Source of the DNA: Branchipolynoe longqiensis
Lineage: Eukaryota > Annelida > Polychaeta > Phyllodocida > Polynoidae
DNA: 64,000 nt
Reading direction: 5' to 3'
NCBI GenBank assembly: GCA_030323885.1
Contig: CM059198.1
Span: forward strand, 8,454,086-8,518,085
Of the stretch, positions 56,120 through 64,000 are shown piece by piece. Numbering within the stretch: position 1 is the stretch's first letter; each line of letters starts with the position of its first letter. A program made the translations under genes and the position numbers. Below the pieces are notes generated by a model. That model was not told where the DNA came from, searched no databases, and saw only the letters and a list, made by a program, of their open reading frames with translations.

Positions 56120-56420
56120 GGCGGAGGGCTCCTCGGCCCCCCCTCTACCAACTCTGACACTGCTCCTTATGAGCCCCTCACTATTTATCCTCTGCTCCTC
56201 ATGAGCCCCTGACTCTTTGCTCCTCGCGAGCCCCCTGCTCCTCATGAGCCCCCTGTATTGCTATGTGCCTCCTCAGCCTGTTTACCTCCTCAGTTACCCT
56301 GTTTGTACCTTACCTTCTCATTTATTGTTATGTTCACTGTTTCTCTGTCTGTTGCCCGAGGCGTCACAATAAACGCCTCAGTTTTCCCACCTCCGCCTCT
56401 GTTCTTCCTTCTCGCGCATC
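56120..56420 (+). repeat. Split direct repeat B2
   Basis: Second copy of B1, same length. MITE-1 sequence (AGTTCAAAGTTACTTTTATT) resumes at 56421. Confidence 0.88.
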
Positions 56421-57824
56421 AGTTCAAAGTTACTTTTATTTTAATTGGTAAAGTTTTGAGATATTTTGAGTGCAAACATGGAAAATTAGTTTTGGCAAGC
56501 TTGCCAAAACTCTGACACCATAGACTTCTGCAGTAACAGGTTCTGTTAAATTGACTCAGTATTGCCTTCTACGCAGAAATAAAGGCTTAATAAGTGCATC
56601 AGTATCTAAGTTAGATATGGGTCGTTCTCAGAAGTTGTGTACCAATAGTGTGACATCAGTACCAGAAAATCAAAATGCTGTCAAAGTCCTATAAGCAAGG
56701 TTCCTCAATGTGTATGTCCTTTTGCATCTGAATAATTGAAAATAAACATATTCTGGCATATTTAAGTAGGTCAAATGATGCTCACACCCAATAAATAGCA
56801 GTATAGCATGGAAACCAATCTGACTCCAAAATCAATTATTTTCCACACAAAACTTGACATTTTTAGGACATTTCACATGCCACTTGCTTTATAAACAGTA
56901 GTAATAATAATTTGAAACCTCATTGCTATGGTTTTGTCTTATTTGTGAATATTAAAGAGAAAAGCAAGAAAATATTTGCAGAGTAACAGATTAGCAGAGT
57001 AACAAAGTGGAAACAACAATTTTACACAAATGTTCGGCTCAAATTTCAATGCTTAGGGGCAATTTCAGGATTTATCTTTTACTATGCCATAACTGGGTCC
57101 ATGCATAGTGTCAAATGGTGAAAATAGTTCCTGTACTGTATCTGTACTCAGTGTTTGATACAGAGTTTCATAGTACTTGCAAGTGGAAACGAAATGTTAC
57201 AATGTTAATGACTCCAGAAAATGTTAACTATTTCATAATTAAAAAAAAAAATTTAGAAATAAATGTCTTCAACTTAATGAAGACATTGTATATGACCATT
57301 TGAAGTGAAATGAGCTGTTGTTCAGAGGTTTTCATTAAGTTTGTGACACTTTATTTTCAATGCTGTTGACAATGTCACAAATTAGTGATGTAATTTTCGA
57401 TGTATTTAGCTACATCCATCCCAATAAGATACATAATACACAATATTAACATTTACTCAATTCAATTCTTTTATTTTAACTCTCTGCAAGGTATGTTTAC
57501 AATAAATTGAGGTGATACAATAAATGCATACAAATTCCTTACAGACAGAAAGGATCCCAGAAAAGCGATGCTTATCTAGCTGGTCTCCATGATGTGAATG
57601 AACAAGTGATGACAATAACAAATTATTAAACTTAAGCTACATTTTTAACTAATGATTATGATGAGCTACTGATGCGTCTCTTCACAGTTAGTAAAAAACA
57701 AAGTAATGATAGGAATATTATATGGATATTGTGTCATGGATTCATGTACTTACATGCAGTATCAGTAGTTATTTTGCATGTATGTTAATAGGGGTATTAT
57801 ATATATTCTTTACTGGTAATCGAT

Positions 57825-59081
57825 TTAGTATGCATTGAGATAGCTTATCTTTAGTTTTTTACAGAAGTTTTTCAAAGTTTGAAGGTTTCTAATCTCTACT
57901 GGTATTGAGTTCCAGATATTGGTTCCTTGGTTTTCAGTTGTTATTTTGCCATATTTGTTTCTAGTGTGTTTGTGATGTATGTTATTTATCTGTCGTGTGT
58001 TATGGGAATGGACCTGATTGTTTTCTTTGAAGAGATTATCAAATATTTCAGGGAGGAGGCCATTCTTTTGCTTGTAAACAAATTTTGCAATGTATATTTT
58101 ATAAATGTCAGTTACCATAAGTAAGTCCAGGTCTTTATGAAGTGATTTAGTTGGGGTGAGATAGTCTTTGCTATACAGTATTTTCAAGGCTCTGTTTTGT
58201 TGTGTCTGTATCTTTTTTAGGGTTGATGATTTGGCTCTCCCATACACCTCTATACCATACTGGATTTTGGAGTAAACGTATGCATAGTATAGTAATTTTT
58301 TATTTTCCTCATGTACCCGTCGTCTGATTATTTTAAATGAGTTAGCCGTTTTAATTATTGAATTATTTAAGTCATCAATATGTTCATCCCAGTTGAGGTT
58401 CTCATCTAGAATTATACCTAGGTATTTCACAGAAGGGACTCTCTTTATTGTGTTATTGTTTATCTTTATGTTGTTTAGGTAATCAGGAATGGTTGTACTT
58501 CTGCTTTTAAATATTGTGTAGCATGTTTTGTTCAGGTTTACTGTTAATTTGTTATCATTGCACCATGTAAATATGTCTGAAAGGAATGTTTTAATTGAAT
58601 GTTTTAGTTGTTTGGGTGAATTTGAGGTTATGAAGCCGTTGGTATCATCTGCAAATAACCTTGTTTTGACATCTTGTTTTGTACAGTTGACTATATCATT
58701 TGTGTAGATCAAAAATAGGAGAGGTCCCAGGACAGAACCTTGGGGGACACCATTGCTGATTGAGTTTAGCTTGGATCGTTTACCGTTTATGTATGTAAAT
58801 TGCTTTCTATTGCTTAGGTAACTCTCAAACCATTTAAGTCCCTGGCCTCGAATTCCGTTGTGCCTAAGTTTTGAGAGTAGGATGTCATGGTCTACGGTAT
58901 CAAATGCTTTGCTCAGGTCTAAGTAGACTCCTGCAACATGTTTCCCATTTTCAAGGTCTTGTAGTATGTTGTCTAAGATTTCAGTCAGAGCCATTATTGC
59001 TGAGTGATTCTCTCTAAATCCAAATTGGTATTTGTATAATATTTTGTATTTGTTAAGAAATTGGTAAACTCTTTTGTACAT
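57825..59081 (-). CDS. LINE ORF2, reverse transcriptase part (C-terminal fragment after frameshift)
   Basis: 418 residues of open frame from 59081 down to 57825; the true protein enters this frame from the fragment upstream. RT motifs in order: QFGFRENHS (19-27), motif A LDLSKAFDTVDH with catalytic D55, NGVPQGSVLGPLLF (110-123), YTNDI (126-130), motif C RLFADDTNGF with D145-D146, then VKYLGIILDENLNWDEHI and the C-terminal region typical of CR1/Jockey-type RTs (QYGIEVYG, LKILYSKDYLTPT). It makes cDNA at the nicked target (target-primed reverse transcription). There is no internal stop. There is no RNase H domain, as usual for this clade. The upstream part of the same gene overlaps at 59053-59081 in another frame. 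Confidence 0.9.
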   Translation of the reverse strand: MYKRVYQFLNKYKILYKYQFGFRENHSAIMALTEILDNILQDLENGKHVAGVYLDLSKAFDTVDHDILLSKLRHNGIRGQGLKWFESYLSNRKQFTYINGKRSKLNSISNGVPQGSVLGPLLFLIYTNDIVNCTKQDVKTRLFADDTNGFITSNSPKQLKHSIKTFLSDIFTWCNDNKLTVNLNKTCYTIFKSRSTTIPDYLNNIKINNNTIKRVPSVKYLGIILDENLNWDEHIDDLNNSIIKTANSFKIIRRRVHEENKKLLYYAYVYSKIQYGIEVYGRAKSSTLKKIQTQQNRALKILYSKDYLTPTKSLHKDLDLLMVTDIYKIYIAKFVYKQKNGLLPEIFDNLFKENNQVHSHNTRQINNIHHKHTRNKYGKITTENQGTNIWNSIPVEIRNLQTLKNFCKKLKISYLNAY

Positions 59082-61050
59082 TAGTTTTTTCCATTAATTT
59101 GTTTAGGGTACTGAGTAGGCTGATTGGCCTGTAGTTATCAACTAGGTATTTCTCATTTTTCTTATGGATGGGTATTACTTTTGCAACTTTGAGATTTTCA
59201 GGAACAGTAGCATTTGCAAATGATAGGTTTATTATGTGGGAGATAGATGGTGCGAGTAGAGTGTCACACTCTTTGATTATTTTTGGCGAGATATTGTCAT
59301 GTCCGCTTGACTTATTAGGATTTAGTTTCTTTATTTCTTCTAGGGTTTCTTGTTCATTGGTGGGACTAAGAAAAAAACTATGTGAATTTGGGTGTTTAAG
59401 ATATTGCTTGTGTGCTATGCTATTACTGGTGTGTTTTGCTGCAAGTTTTTCACCAATTGAACAGAAGTGTTCATTTAATGTGCTGGCGATATCTTCATTG
59501 TTTGTCATTGTTTTATTGTTATAGATTAGCTTGTCAATTTGATTTTTCATTTTTGCTTTATGTGGGTTGATGATGTCTCCAAAGATTTTCCAGAGCGTAT
59601 AAAGGTTTTGCTTCTCGTTACTGACTAGTTCTTTATAGTAGCCTTCCTCTGCTGATCGTAGACAAGTGATTAGTATATTCTTATATTTTGTGTGTTTTAT
59701 TCGGTTTTCAGCTGTTGGGTTGAGTTTGTATGTTTTGAAGTATCTATCTTTTACTGCTATACAAGTTTTAAGGCTTGATGTGATCCATCTTTTATCTTTT
59801 GCTCTTTGTCTTGATAGTTTTGTTAGTGGGAAAGCTGCGTTAAATGCTGTGTTATAAATCTGGTAGAAGATGGTTAGGGCTTTGTTTACTTCAGTTGCTT
59901 TGTAGTATTCTTTCCAGTCTGAGGTTTCAATAAGGTCTTTGAATTTAGTCATGTTTTTCTCCCCAAATATTCTAATAATGGGTCTGTCCTGTTTTTTAAT
60001 GGGGTTGTGAGATTGAATTGTTATAAAGTTGGGTAGATGGTCAGTGATATCGCAGTAAATATTTCCTGTGGATATATTCTGATTACTTTTTATTACATTG
60101 GCATTTATTAGTATATGATCAATAAGTGAAATTTGGTAGTCTACTATTCTGGTTGGTAATGTGATGGTGGGGATGAAGTTTTGCTCAAGTACTGTTCTAA
60201 AGAAGTTATTGACAAGGTTATTCTGTTTTATTTTTAGTCCATCAATGTTTAGGTCCCCTGTTATTATGCACTTTTTGTTTTCCAAATTAACTTTCTTCAT
60301 GTTGTTTTCAAGTTGTTCAGTGAAGTGTTTGAGGCATTCAACACTACTGCCTGGGTGTTTATAGATGACCCCTATTATGTAGTCATCCTTTTTATTTGGA
60401 AAGTTAGTTTCAAGCCATATGTTTTCTATTTCTAAGTTTTGGTTATTGATCTGTTGGGGCTCGATGATTAGGTCATCTCTGTCAATTACTTTATATATAT
60501 TCTTGTATATTAGGCCTACTCCTCCTCTAGAGAGTCTAGGTGATTTGTGTTTAAATTCATATCCAAGTTTGTTCAGTTCCTTTTCTCTATTTAGTATGTT
60601 TTTGGTTCCTATTTCAGAGAGTGCTATCAGATCTAAGTTATCACCTAGTGATGCGATTAATGCTAGAAGTTCCCCAAAGTGAAGGTCTAAACTCCTGATA
60701 TTATGATGAATTAGTTTGAAACTGTTTTCTGGCTTGTTATTCCTGTTTATCTTACAAAGCTCTTCACAGGTATAATATTTGCAGTTGTTTGTTAGTAAGT
60801 TGTCAGGCACCAGTGAATTAATATAGTTAAGAAATTTGTTGTCGTTTAGGCAGGACTTAATGTAACTTTCAGCAGTTTCAAGTGTTGTGTGCAATTCAAC
60901 ATTTGTGATGTTACTAAATGGTAGGATTGAGAGGGTTGTACTGTTTTTAGACATGTGTGGGTTTTGCATGGACTTTCCTAAAAGGAACTTTCTGGTGTTG
61001 GTGGTTGTAACCATTAGCTTTAAGAATATTCTAGGTACTTGTGTACACAA
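59053..61050 (-). CDS. LINE ORF2, endonuclease and start of RT (N-terminal fragment)
   Basis: 665 residues. After a short leader with KYYTCEELCKINRN (91-104) comes an apurinic endonuclease domain at about 111-347: IHHNIRSL (N117), ALSEIGT (E146), GGVGLIY, the strand IIGVIYKHPG, TGDLNIDG (D266, N268), SLIDHILIN (D311-H312) and DITDHLP (D337-H338). These are the metal-binding and catalytic positions of the family, all kept. The RT domain starts near 575 (LNPNKSSGHDNIS, VIPIHKK, DNYRPISLL). The frame is lost after residue 655 in a run of six A (sense strand; T-run at about 59084-59089); one A fewer would connect it with the RT fragment at 57825-59081. The rest is uninterrupted, so the break is recent or an error in a homopolymer. 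Confidence 0.9.
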   Translation of the reverse strand: MCTQVPRIFLKLMVTTTNTRKFLLGKSMQNPHMSKNSTTLSILPFSNITNVELHTTLETAESYIKSCLNDNKFLNYINSLVPDNLLTNNCKYYTCEELCKINRNNKPENSFKLIHHNIRSLDLHFGELLALIASLGDNLDLIALSEIGTKNILNREKELNKLGYEFKHKSPRLSRGGVGLIYKNIYKVIDRDDLIIEPQQINNQNLEIENIWLETNFPNKKDDYIIGVIYKHPGSSVECLKHFTEQLENNMKKVNLENKKCIITGDLNIDGLKIKQNNLVNNFFRTVLEQNFIPTITLPTRIVDYQISLIDHILINANVIKSNQNISTGNIYCDITDHLPNFITIQSHNPIKKQDRPIIRIFGEKNMTKFKDLIETSDWKEYYKATEVNKALTIFYQIYNTAFNAAFPLTKLSRQRAKDKRWITSSLKTCIAVKDRYFKTYKLNPTAENRIKHTKYKNILITCLRSAEEGYYKELVSNEKQNLYTLWKIFGDIINPHKAKMKNQIDKLIYNNKTMTNNEDIASTLNEHFCSIGEKLAAKHTSNSIAHKQYLKHPNSHSFFLSPTNEQETLEEIKKLNPNKSSGHDNISPKIIKECDTLLAPSISHIINLSFANATVPENLKVAKVIPIHKKNEKYLVDNYRPISLLSTLNKLMEKTNVQKSLPIS

Positions 61051-61735
61051 TGGGTTTTGCAGGTTACCAGGTGTGTAATCTACCAGGTGCTAGTTGAGTT
61101 GTTCAGCGTCTACATACAATAGATGACTACAATCACATACAGTGAACTCAGGCTACAATATTTTACGGTAGTATACAATTGACTACAAGCGTGTGCAATG
61201 AGTTAATAATTACGATAACATACAATGAGTCACAATAGCATACAGTGAATCAAGATGACATTAGACAAGGGTTCATACAAATGCAAACACAATTGAGTAA
61301 GGGTTCATGAGATGATGTTCAGACTCAGGATCCAATAGTATATGATGATCCAAGTTCTCTGAGTAAAATAATCTAAAATGGTTCAAGAATACTCTTGACT
61401 AAATGTTTGTAGAATGAGATTCAGTCTGACAGATTATTAGTCTCTGCCTATCTGAGCTAGGCTGTATGTCATTAATTAGCAAATGACAAATGTTCACAGC
61501 AGTAGATGCTATGGGTAGTGCAATATGCAATGTTACGTGTTTGTTGATCATGGCCATGTTTAGTTGTCAAATTTGGGGGGGTGATTCTTTATATGGTTCT
61601 GGGTTGTTACTTGTATTATTTCTTTGTTATCATTAGGACTAGATTGTGAATATGCAATGTTATGTGCTAAGTTTATATGGTATGCATTATGATATACTAG
61701 GTTTAATTTCATTTTGACCAACTAGGGTTTCAGTT
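61051..61735 (-). other. Inter-ORF region of the LINE
   Basis: No open frame beyond about 60 codons. Loose reiteration of CATACAATGA and CATACAGTGA-like words at 61110-61270 (plus strand). It may carry signals for ORF2 translation or transcription, but none is recognisable. Confidence 0.5.
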
Positions 61736-63445
61736 TTATAGTCTTGTTGTGTTGTATTTGGGTGCATGATATAATGTCTCTTTAACTTGAGCCTCGCCTA
61801 CTTGAGACCTAGCATTTGTGTCAATGGGTGGGAAGTCATGATCGTACCTGTCACGTTTACCTAAGTTATGGTTATTGTTTCTTATGATATTCTGGTACCG
61901 TTCTTGATCATGTGTTCTTGGTCTTCCCACTGAGCTACTGTTTGAGCTGGAGAATTTACTTCTCCAAGGTTCTACTGCATATCTGAGGTTGGAGGCTAGC
62001 AGTTTAGTCCCATTTTCAGTTAGGTGGTATCCGTCTGATGCAAGTAGGCCCTGCTTGGCTCTGCCATTTCTTTGTATGTTGTCATGGTGACACAGCTGGA
62101 TCTTGGGATCGTTTTGGTATTTACCCTTGATCATTGAGTTGACTTTGTACATCTTTTCTTTAAGTTGATCTTCTCTCGGGGTTCCAAGGGATATCACTAT
62201 GTTGGACTTGGGATATGATATTTTAGCCTGGGTGATAGACTCAGTCATGTCAGTCACACACTGCACTTCTGACTTATGTTTGATGTCATTTGTCAATTGA
62301 TGTATCACAACACATTTGTTATCATTGTGATTCTTGGCATTATCAGACTTGAGCCACTCAGTCACGTTGGGTAAGGTGTATAGCTGAACCTTTTCCAGTT
62401 TTGACTTTGTGGAGAATCTATCTGGCTCTATTTTGTCACATTGGGAGTTTCCGAGTAGGAGGATCTTCCCTGGGTGGGCTGCTGGAGGCTGGGGTCTTGA
62501 AGACTGCAGCATTTTGGGAGCTGTTTGTTGAGAGCTCTTCGGCCAAGGTGTATTGAAGTATGGGCCATCACGGGCATCCATGAGGATTCTACCAAATTCA
62601 TTCCTGCCGTCTTGGTTGGCTCCTTCGCCCCAGTACTTTATGGGCGTTGCTTCCAGGAGGTATTTCCCTTTAGTGGCCATTAGCATGTCCCTTATATCTG
62701 GGTTGCACTCAAGTTTCGCCAGTGTTATATTGAATAAGATGTTCCTTTTTTTTCTTTCCCATTCCCCATGTGTCTTCAGCTTGTTCTTGGCTATATTTCT
62801 GGCACTTTTTGCATCGAGGGCTTCTCTGATTTCTTTAGCCACATTAGGTTGTCCGATATCTTCTGCCTTGATGTTCTGGTAATGCTTTTCACTACTGTCA
62901 AGAGTTAGCCCATTGAACTCAACTTTACATTTGTGGAAGTTGGAGAATTCCTCATATGGATGACCGTGGCTACTAAATCGGATGGTTCCATTGTAGTGTC
63001 TTTCTTCAATTTGTATTTTTGTGGGTCTGTTTGTGGGCTCTCTGACTTGGTGGTAGGCTGTATCATTTGTGGGTGTTGGAAGTTGGTTGCTGTGGGTGTT
63101 TGACGTTGAGTGGTTGCTGTGGGTGTTTGACGTTGAGTGTTGATTGTTGTGTGGATGTCGATTGCTGTGTGTATTTGCCATATTACAGATTGACTGTGTC
63201 AGCCTGTCATTGACCTGACACAGTCTGTCCACTTGAGCTTGACACAGCTCAAGCTGTTTTTCTGTTGCCAGTCTCAAACGTTCCTCAGCAGCGATTTCTT
63301 TTCTGGATGAATCCTCTTTCCAGTGAATTTCCTTTTGTAGTAGGGAGATATGGTTTTCCATGAGCTGGAGGTTTAGAGTGGTTTCCTTTGTGTCTGGAGC
63401 ATATGTAGCGAGACTTGTAGTGTTAGTGCCTATGTCGTGGGTCAA
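61736..63445 (-). CDS. LINE ORF1 with coiled coil, NADAR domain and SGNH esterase domain
   Basis: 569 residues from ATG at 63445 to a stop at 61736. Residues 24-88: predicted coiled coil. 93-121: imperfect HSTSNTHSN repeats. 152-294: NADAR (YbiA/DUF1768) domain, with EEFSNF (165-170), SSEKHYQNIKA (E186, Q190, K193 at the family's conserved SxExxxQxxKA positions), a Trp at 229, LLEATPIKYWGEG (263-275) and GRNEFGRILMDARDG. 326-495: SGNH hydrolase domain with ILLLGNSQ (S334, block I), HQLTND (N386, block III, Gly replaced by Leu) and SDGYHLTENG (D471, H474, block V), so the Ser-Asp-His triad is present. The C-terminus is basic and Asn-rich. Esterase domains are known in CR1-type ORF1 proteins. 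NADAR enzymes cleave N-glycosidic bonds, including ADP-ribose on guanine and riboflavin intermediates; what one does in a LINE RNP is unknown to me. A 61-codon frame at 63423-63608 overlaps the start and could be a frameshifted N-terminus or an upstream frame. Confidence 0.85.
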   Translation of the reverse strand: MTHDIGTNTTSLATYAPDTKETTLNLQLMENHISLLQKEIHWKEDSSRKEIAAEERLRLATEKQLELCQAQVDRLCQVNDRLTQSICNMANTHSNRHPHNNQHSTSNTHSNHSTSNTHSNQLPTPTNDTAYHQVREPTNRPTKIQIEERHYNGTIRFSSHGHPYEEFSNFHKCKVEFNGLTLDSSEKHYQNIKAEDIGQPNVAKEIREALDAKSARNIAKNKLKTHGEWERKKRNILFNITLAKLECNPDIRDMLMATKGKYLLEATPIKYWGEGANQDGRNEFGRILMDARDGPYFNTPWPKSSQQTAPKMLQSSRPQPPAAHPGKILLLGNSQCDKIEPDRFSTKSKLEKVQLYTLPNVTEWLKSDNAKNHNDNKCVVIHQLTNDIKHKSEVQCVTDMTESITQAKISYPKSNIVISLGTPREDQLKEKMYKVNSMIKGKYQNDPKIQLCHHDNIQRNGRAKQGLLASDGYHLTENGTKLLASNLRYAVEPWRSKFSSSNSSSVGRPRTHDQERYQNIIRNNNHNLGKRDRYDHDFPPIDTNARSQVGEAQVKETLYHAPKYNTTRL

Positions 63446-63887
63446 TATTCTCTGGCTGGGTGCTGTTGTGTGTGAACGTCAATTTGTTGTTCTGCTGTTC
63501 GTTCCTATTTGTTTGCGTTGCACTGTCTTGTTGGGTATAGTTGTTTGTTTGTGAGATCTTGTCCTGCAGGTCAGAGGTAAATGTTTGTGTACTTGTCGTT
63601 CTATGCAAGGTCTTGGTGTCTGACTGATCATCTGATGGGTCCAGTGCTAACTGAATAGCCCCTTTGATCTAAACTATCTCCCACATTATTTGGCTAACTG
63701 ATGAAATCTTAATATTGACACTCCAATAAAGGGTTTCTTTGAAATATGCATTTCTAGTAGACTACCTCAAGTGGTACACAGTTTCTGAGAATGACCCATA
63801 TATAAAATCAAATCTAGATAATTGGCTTGGTTTTGAAAATTTGATATTTCATCGGACTATGCAGCTTTAACGTAACATGTCACTGCA

Positions 63888-64000
63888 GGGGCCATATGCA
63901 TGGAGCAGTGTTAGGAGGCAAAACGCGTTTAGCGCAGGATTTCTGGTTTAGCGCGGACAAGTTGGTATGCATGGAGCAGTGTTAGGCCTAACACCGAGCG
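63888..64000 (+). mobile_element. GGGCC(C/A)TATGCATGG element, left end, truncated by the window
   Basis: GGGGCCATATGCATGGAGCA, then GTGTTAGG, resembles the end of the element at 23638-24606 (GGGCCCGTATGCATGGAGCG GTGTTAGCG). The same TATGCATGGAGCAGTGTTAG phrase is repeated at about 63965, as at 23730 in the other copy. It has inserted into the outer MITE-1. Confidence 0.75.

Larger units (their letters stand above)
53467..56420 (+). mobile_element. Ngaro/DIRS-like non-autonomous element with split direct repeats
   Basis: Order of parts: A1 (53467-53726), gag-like gene, B1 (55515-55815), A2 (55816-56074), a 45-bp spacer, B2 (56120-56420). A1 and A2 are almost identical (about 260 bp), and so are B1 and B2 (301 bp each). 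B1 joins A2 directly (GCGCATCGGTCG). A-gene-B-A-B is the split-direct-repeat layout of Ngaro-type DIRS elements. No reverse transcriptase, RNase H or tyrosine recombinase is present. There is no clear target duplication, in keeping with recombinase insertion. Very GC-rich against AT-rich surroundings. An alternative is a tandem dimer whose second unit lost its interior. Confidence 0.7.
57440..63660 (-). mobile_element. APE-type LINE (CR1/Jockey-like), nearly intact
   Basis: A minus-strand non-LTR retrotransposon. ORF1 (63445-61736) is followed by 685 bp without an open frame and by ORF2 (61050 to 57825, one frameshift). It has an apurinic-type endonuclease and a reverse transcriptase with all catalytic motifs. 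ORF1 with an esterase domain is typical of CR1-group LINEs. Outer limits are inferred from coding content and the arms of the surrounding element; I could not define the 3' tail repeat or target duplication. Confidence 0.82.
56619..63797. mobile_element. Terminal-inverted-repeat element enclosing the LINE
   Basis: 26-bp ends GGGTCGTTCTCAGAAGTTGT(+GTACCA) at 56619-56644 and, complemented, GGGTCATTCTCAGAAACTGT(+GTACCA) at 63772-63797, identical at 23 of 26 positions. Flanked by ATAT (56615-56618 and 63798-63801), a likely 4-bp target duplication in MITE-1. Outside the LINE the element has about 800 bp at the left (56645-57440) and 110-140 bp at the right with no transposase, so it is a non-autonomous DNA transposon into which a LINE has inserted. 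The superfamily is undetermined. Confidence 0.8.
53380..63870. mobile_element. Inner MITE-1 copy, expanded by two insertions
   Basis: TTAA (53380-53383), AGTTGCATAGTCCGATGG at the left; CATCGGACTATGCAGCT, TTAA (63867-63870) at the right. MITE-1 sequence occupies only 53380-53466, 56421-56618 and 63798-63870, together close to the family's 354 bp. The breaks rejoin exactly against intact copies. Confidence 0.9.
53241..63887. mobile_element. Outer MITE-1 copy hosting the whole nest
   Basis: A degraded left end (AAAGGTATAGTGTGATGAAA) and interior (CACTCACCTAGATTTGAG, TAAACTTAATAAGCAGTTGC, GAAGGTAATGCTAAGTTGAT) run up to the inner copy at 53380. After that copy ends, interior sequence resumes at 63871 (CGTAACATGTCACTGCAG), matching the family word GAACCTGTTACTGCAG. 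It is then cut by the element at 63888. Confidence 0.75.

Noticed and set aside
53467..56420. Ordinary LTR retrotransposon with 600-bp LTRs
   Set aside because: The 5' side has only A and not the spacer plus B, and B occurs directly before A2. An LTR-internal-LTR order cannot give A-gene-B-A-B without a further rearrangement.
55658..56451. Cys/Phe-rich short proteins repeated at 55658 and 56263
   Set aside because: They are the same translation of repeats B1 and B2, in what is more likely 3' untranslated sequence with an AATAAA.

Overview
The window is eukaryotic nuclear DNA, almost certainly from a mollusc and probably a gastropod. It has an exon with a splice acceptor, at least four tRNA-derived SINE families, an APE-type LINE, many MITE-like inverted-repeat elements, and long microsatellite and minisatellite arrays, with almost no coding sequence. 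The mollusc assignment rests on a SINE at about 49.74-50.10 kb whose tRNA-like head and body match a type I know as very common in gastropod and bivalve DNA, and on a matching 3' tail near 26.6 kb. This is recognition from memory, not a search. There are no bacterial operons, CRISPR arrays or rRNA genes, and no convincing free-standing tRNA genes.

Layout. 0-17 kb: SINE copies (called here SINE-A, SINE-B and SINE-C) in a sea of simple repeats: a 1.9-kb CA-rich array, a tandem array at 9.35-10.84 kb, a minisatellite and a polypurine tract at 12.9-14.25 kb. 17.107-17.799 kb: the only recognisable host exon, the 3'-terminal exon of an ionotropic glutamate receptor-like protein. It runs straight from the end of ligand-binding segment S1 into S2, with the pore region M1-M3 absent. 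18.8-23.3 kb: AT-rich minisatellite, then an 80/81-bp satellite that is itself the end of a MITE. 23.6-38.9 kb: dispersed SINEs, MITEs and foldback elements with long stretches of unrecognised sequence. 38.9-49 kb: very long simple-sequence arrays. 49.7-53.2 kb: SINEs and intact MITE-1 copies. 53.2-64 kb: a deep nest of transposons.

The nest is the most informative part. A TTAA-flanked MITE (MITE-1) sits inside another copy of itself. The inner copy was hit by two further insertions: a GC-rich gag-bearing element with split direct repeats (A1-gag-B1-A2-B2, as in Ngaro/DIRS elements), and an element with 26-bp terminal inverted repeats. That second element encloses a nearly intact LINE on the minus strand. 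The LINE's ORF1 reads coiled coil, then a NADAR (YbiA-like) domain, then an SGNH esterase domain. Its ORF2 has an APE endonuclease and a reverse transcriptase, broken by a one-base frameshift in an A-run.

A second theme is a set of roughly ten elements, mostly flanked by TTAA-like 4-bp sites. Their ends resemble AGGCCC-N-GTCACA, and their interiors contain no credible gene but consist of endless variations on short words found in their own termini. They look like one loose superfamily of non-autonomous transposons with self-similar interiors. Element boundaries are good to a few bases where inverted repeats or target duplications are quoted, and otherwise approximate to tens of bases.
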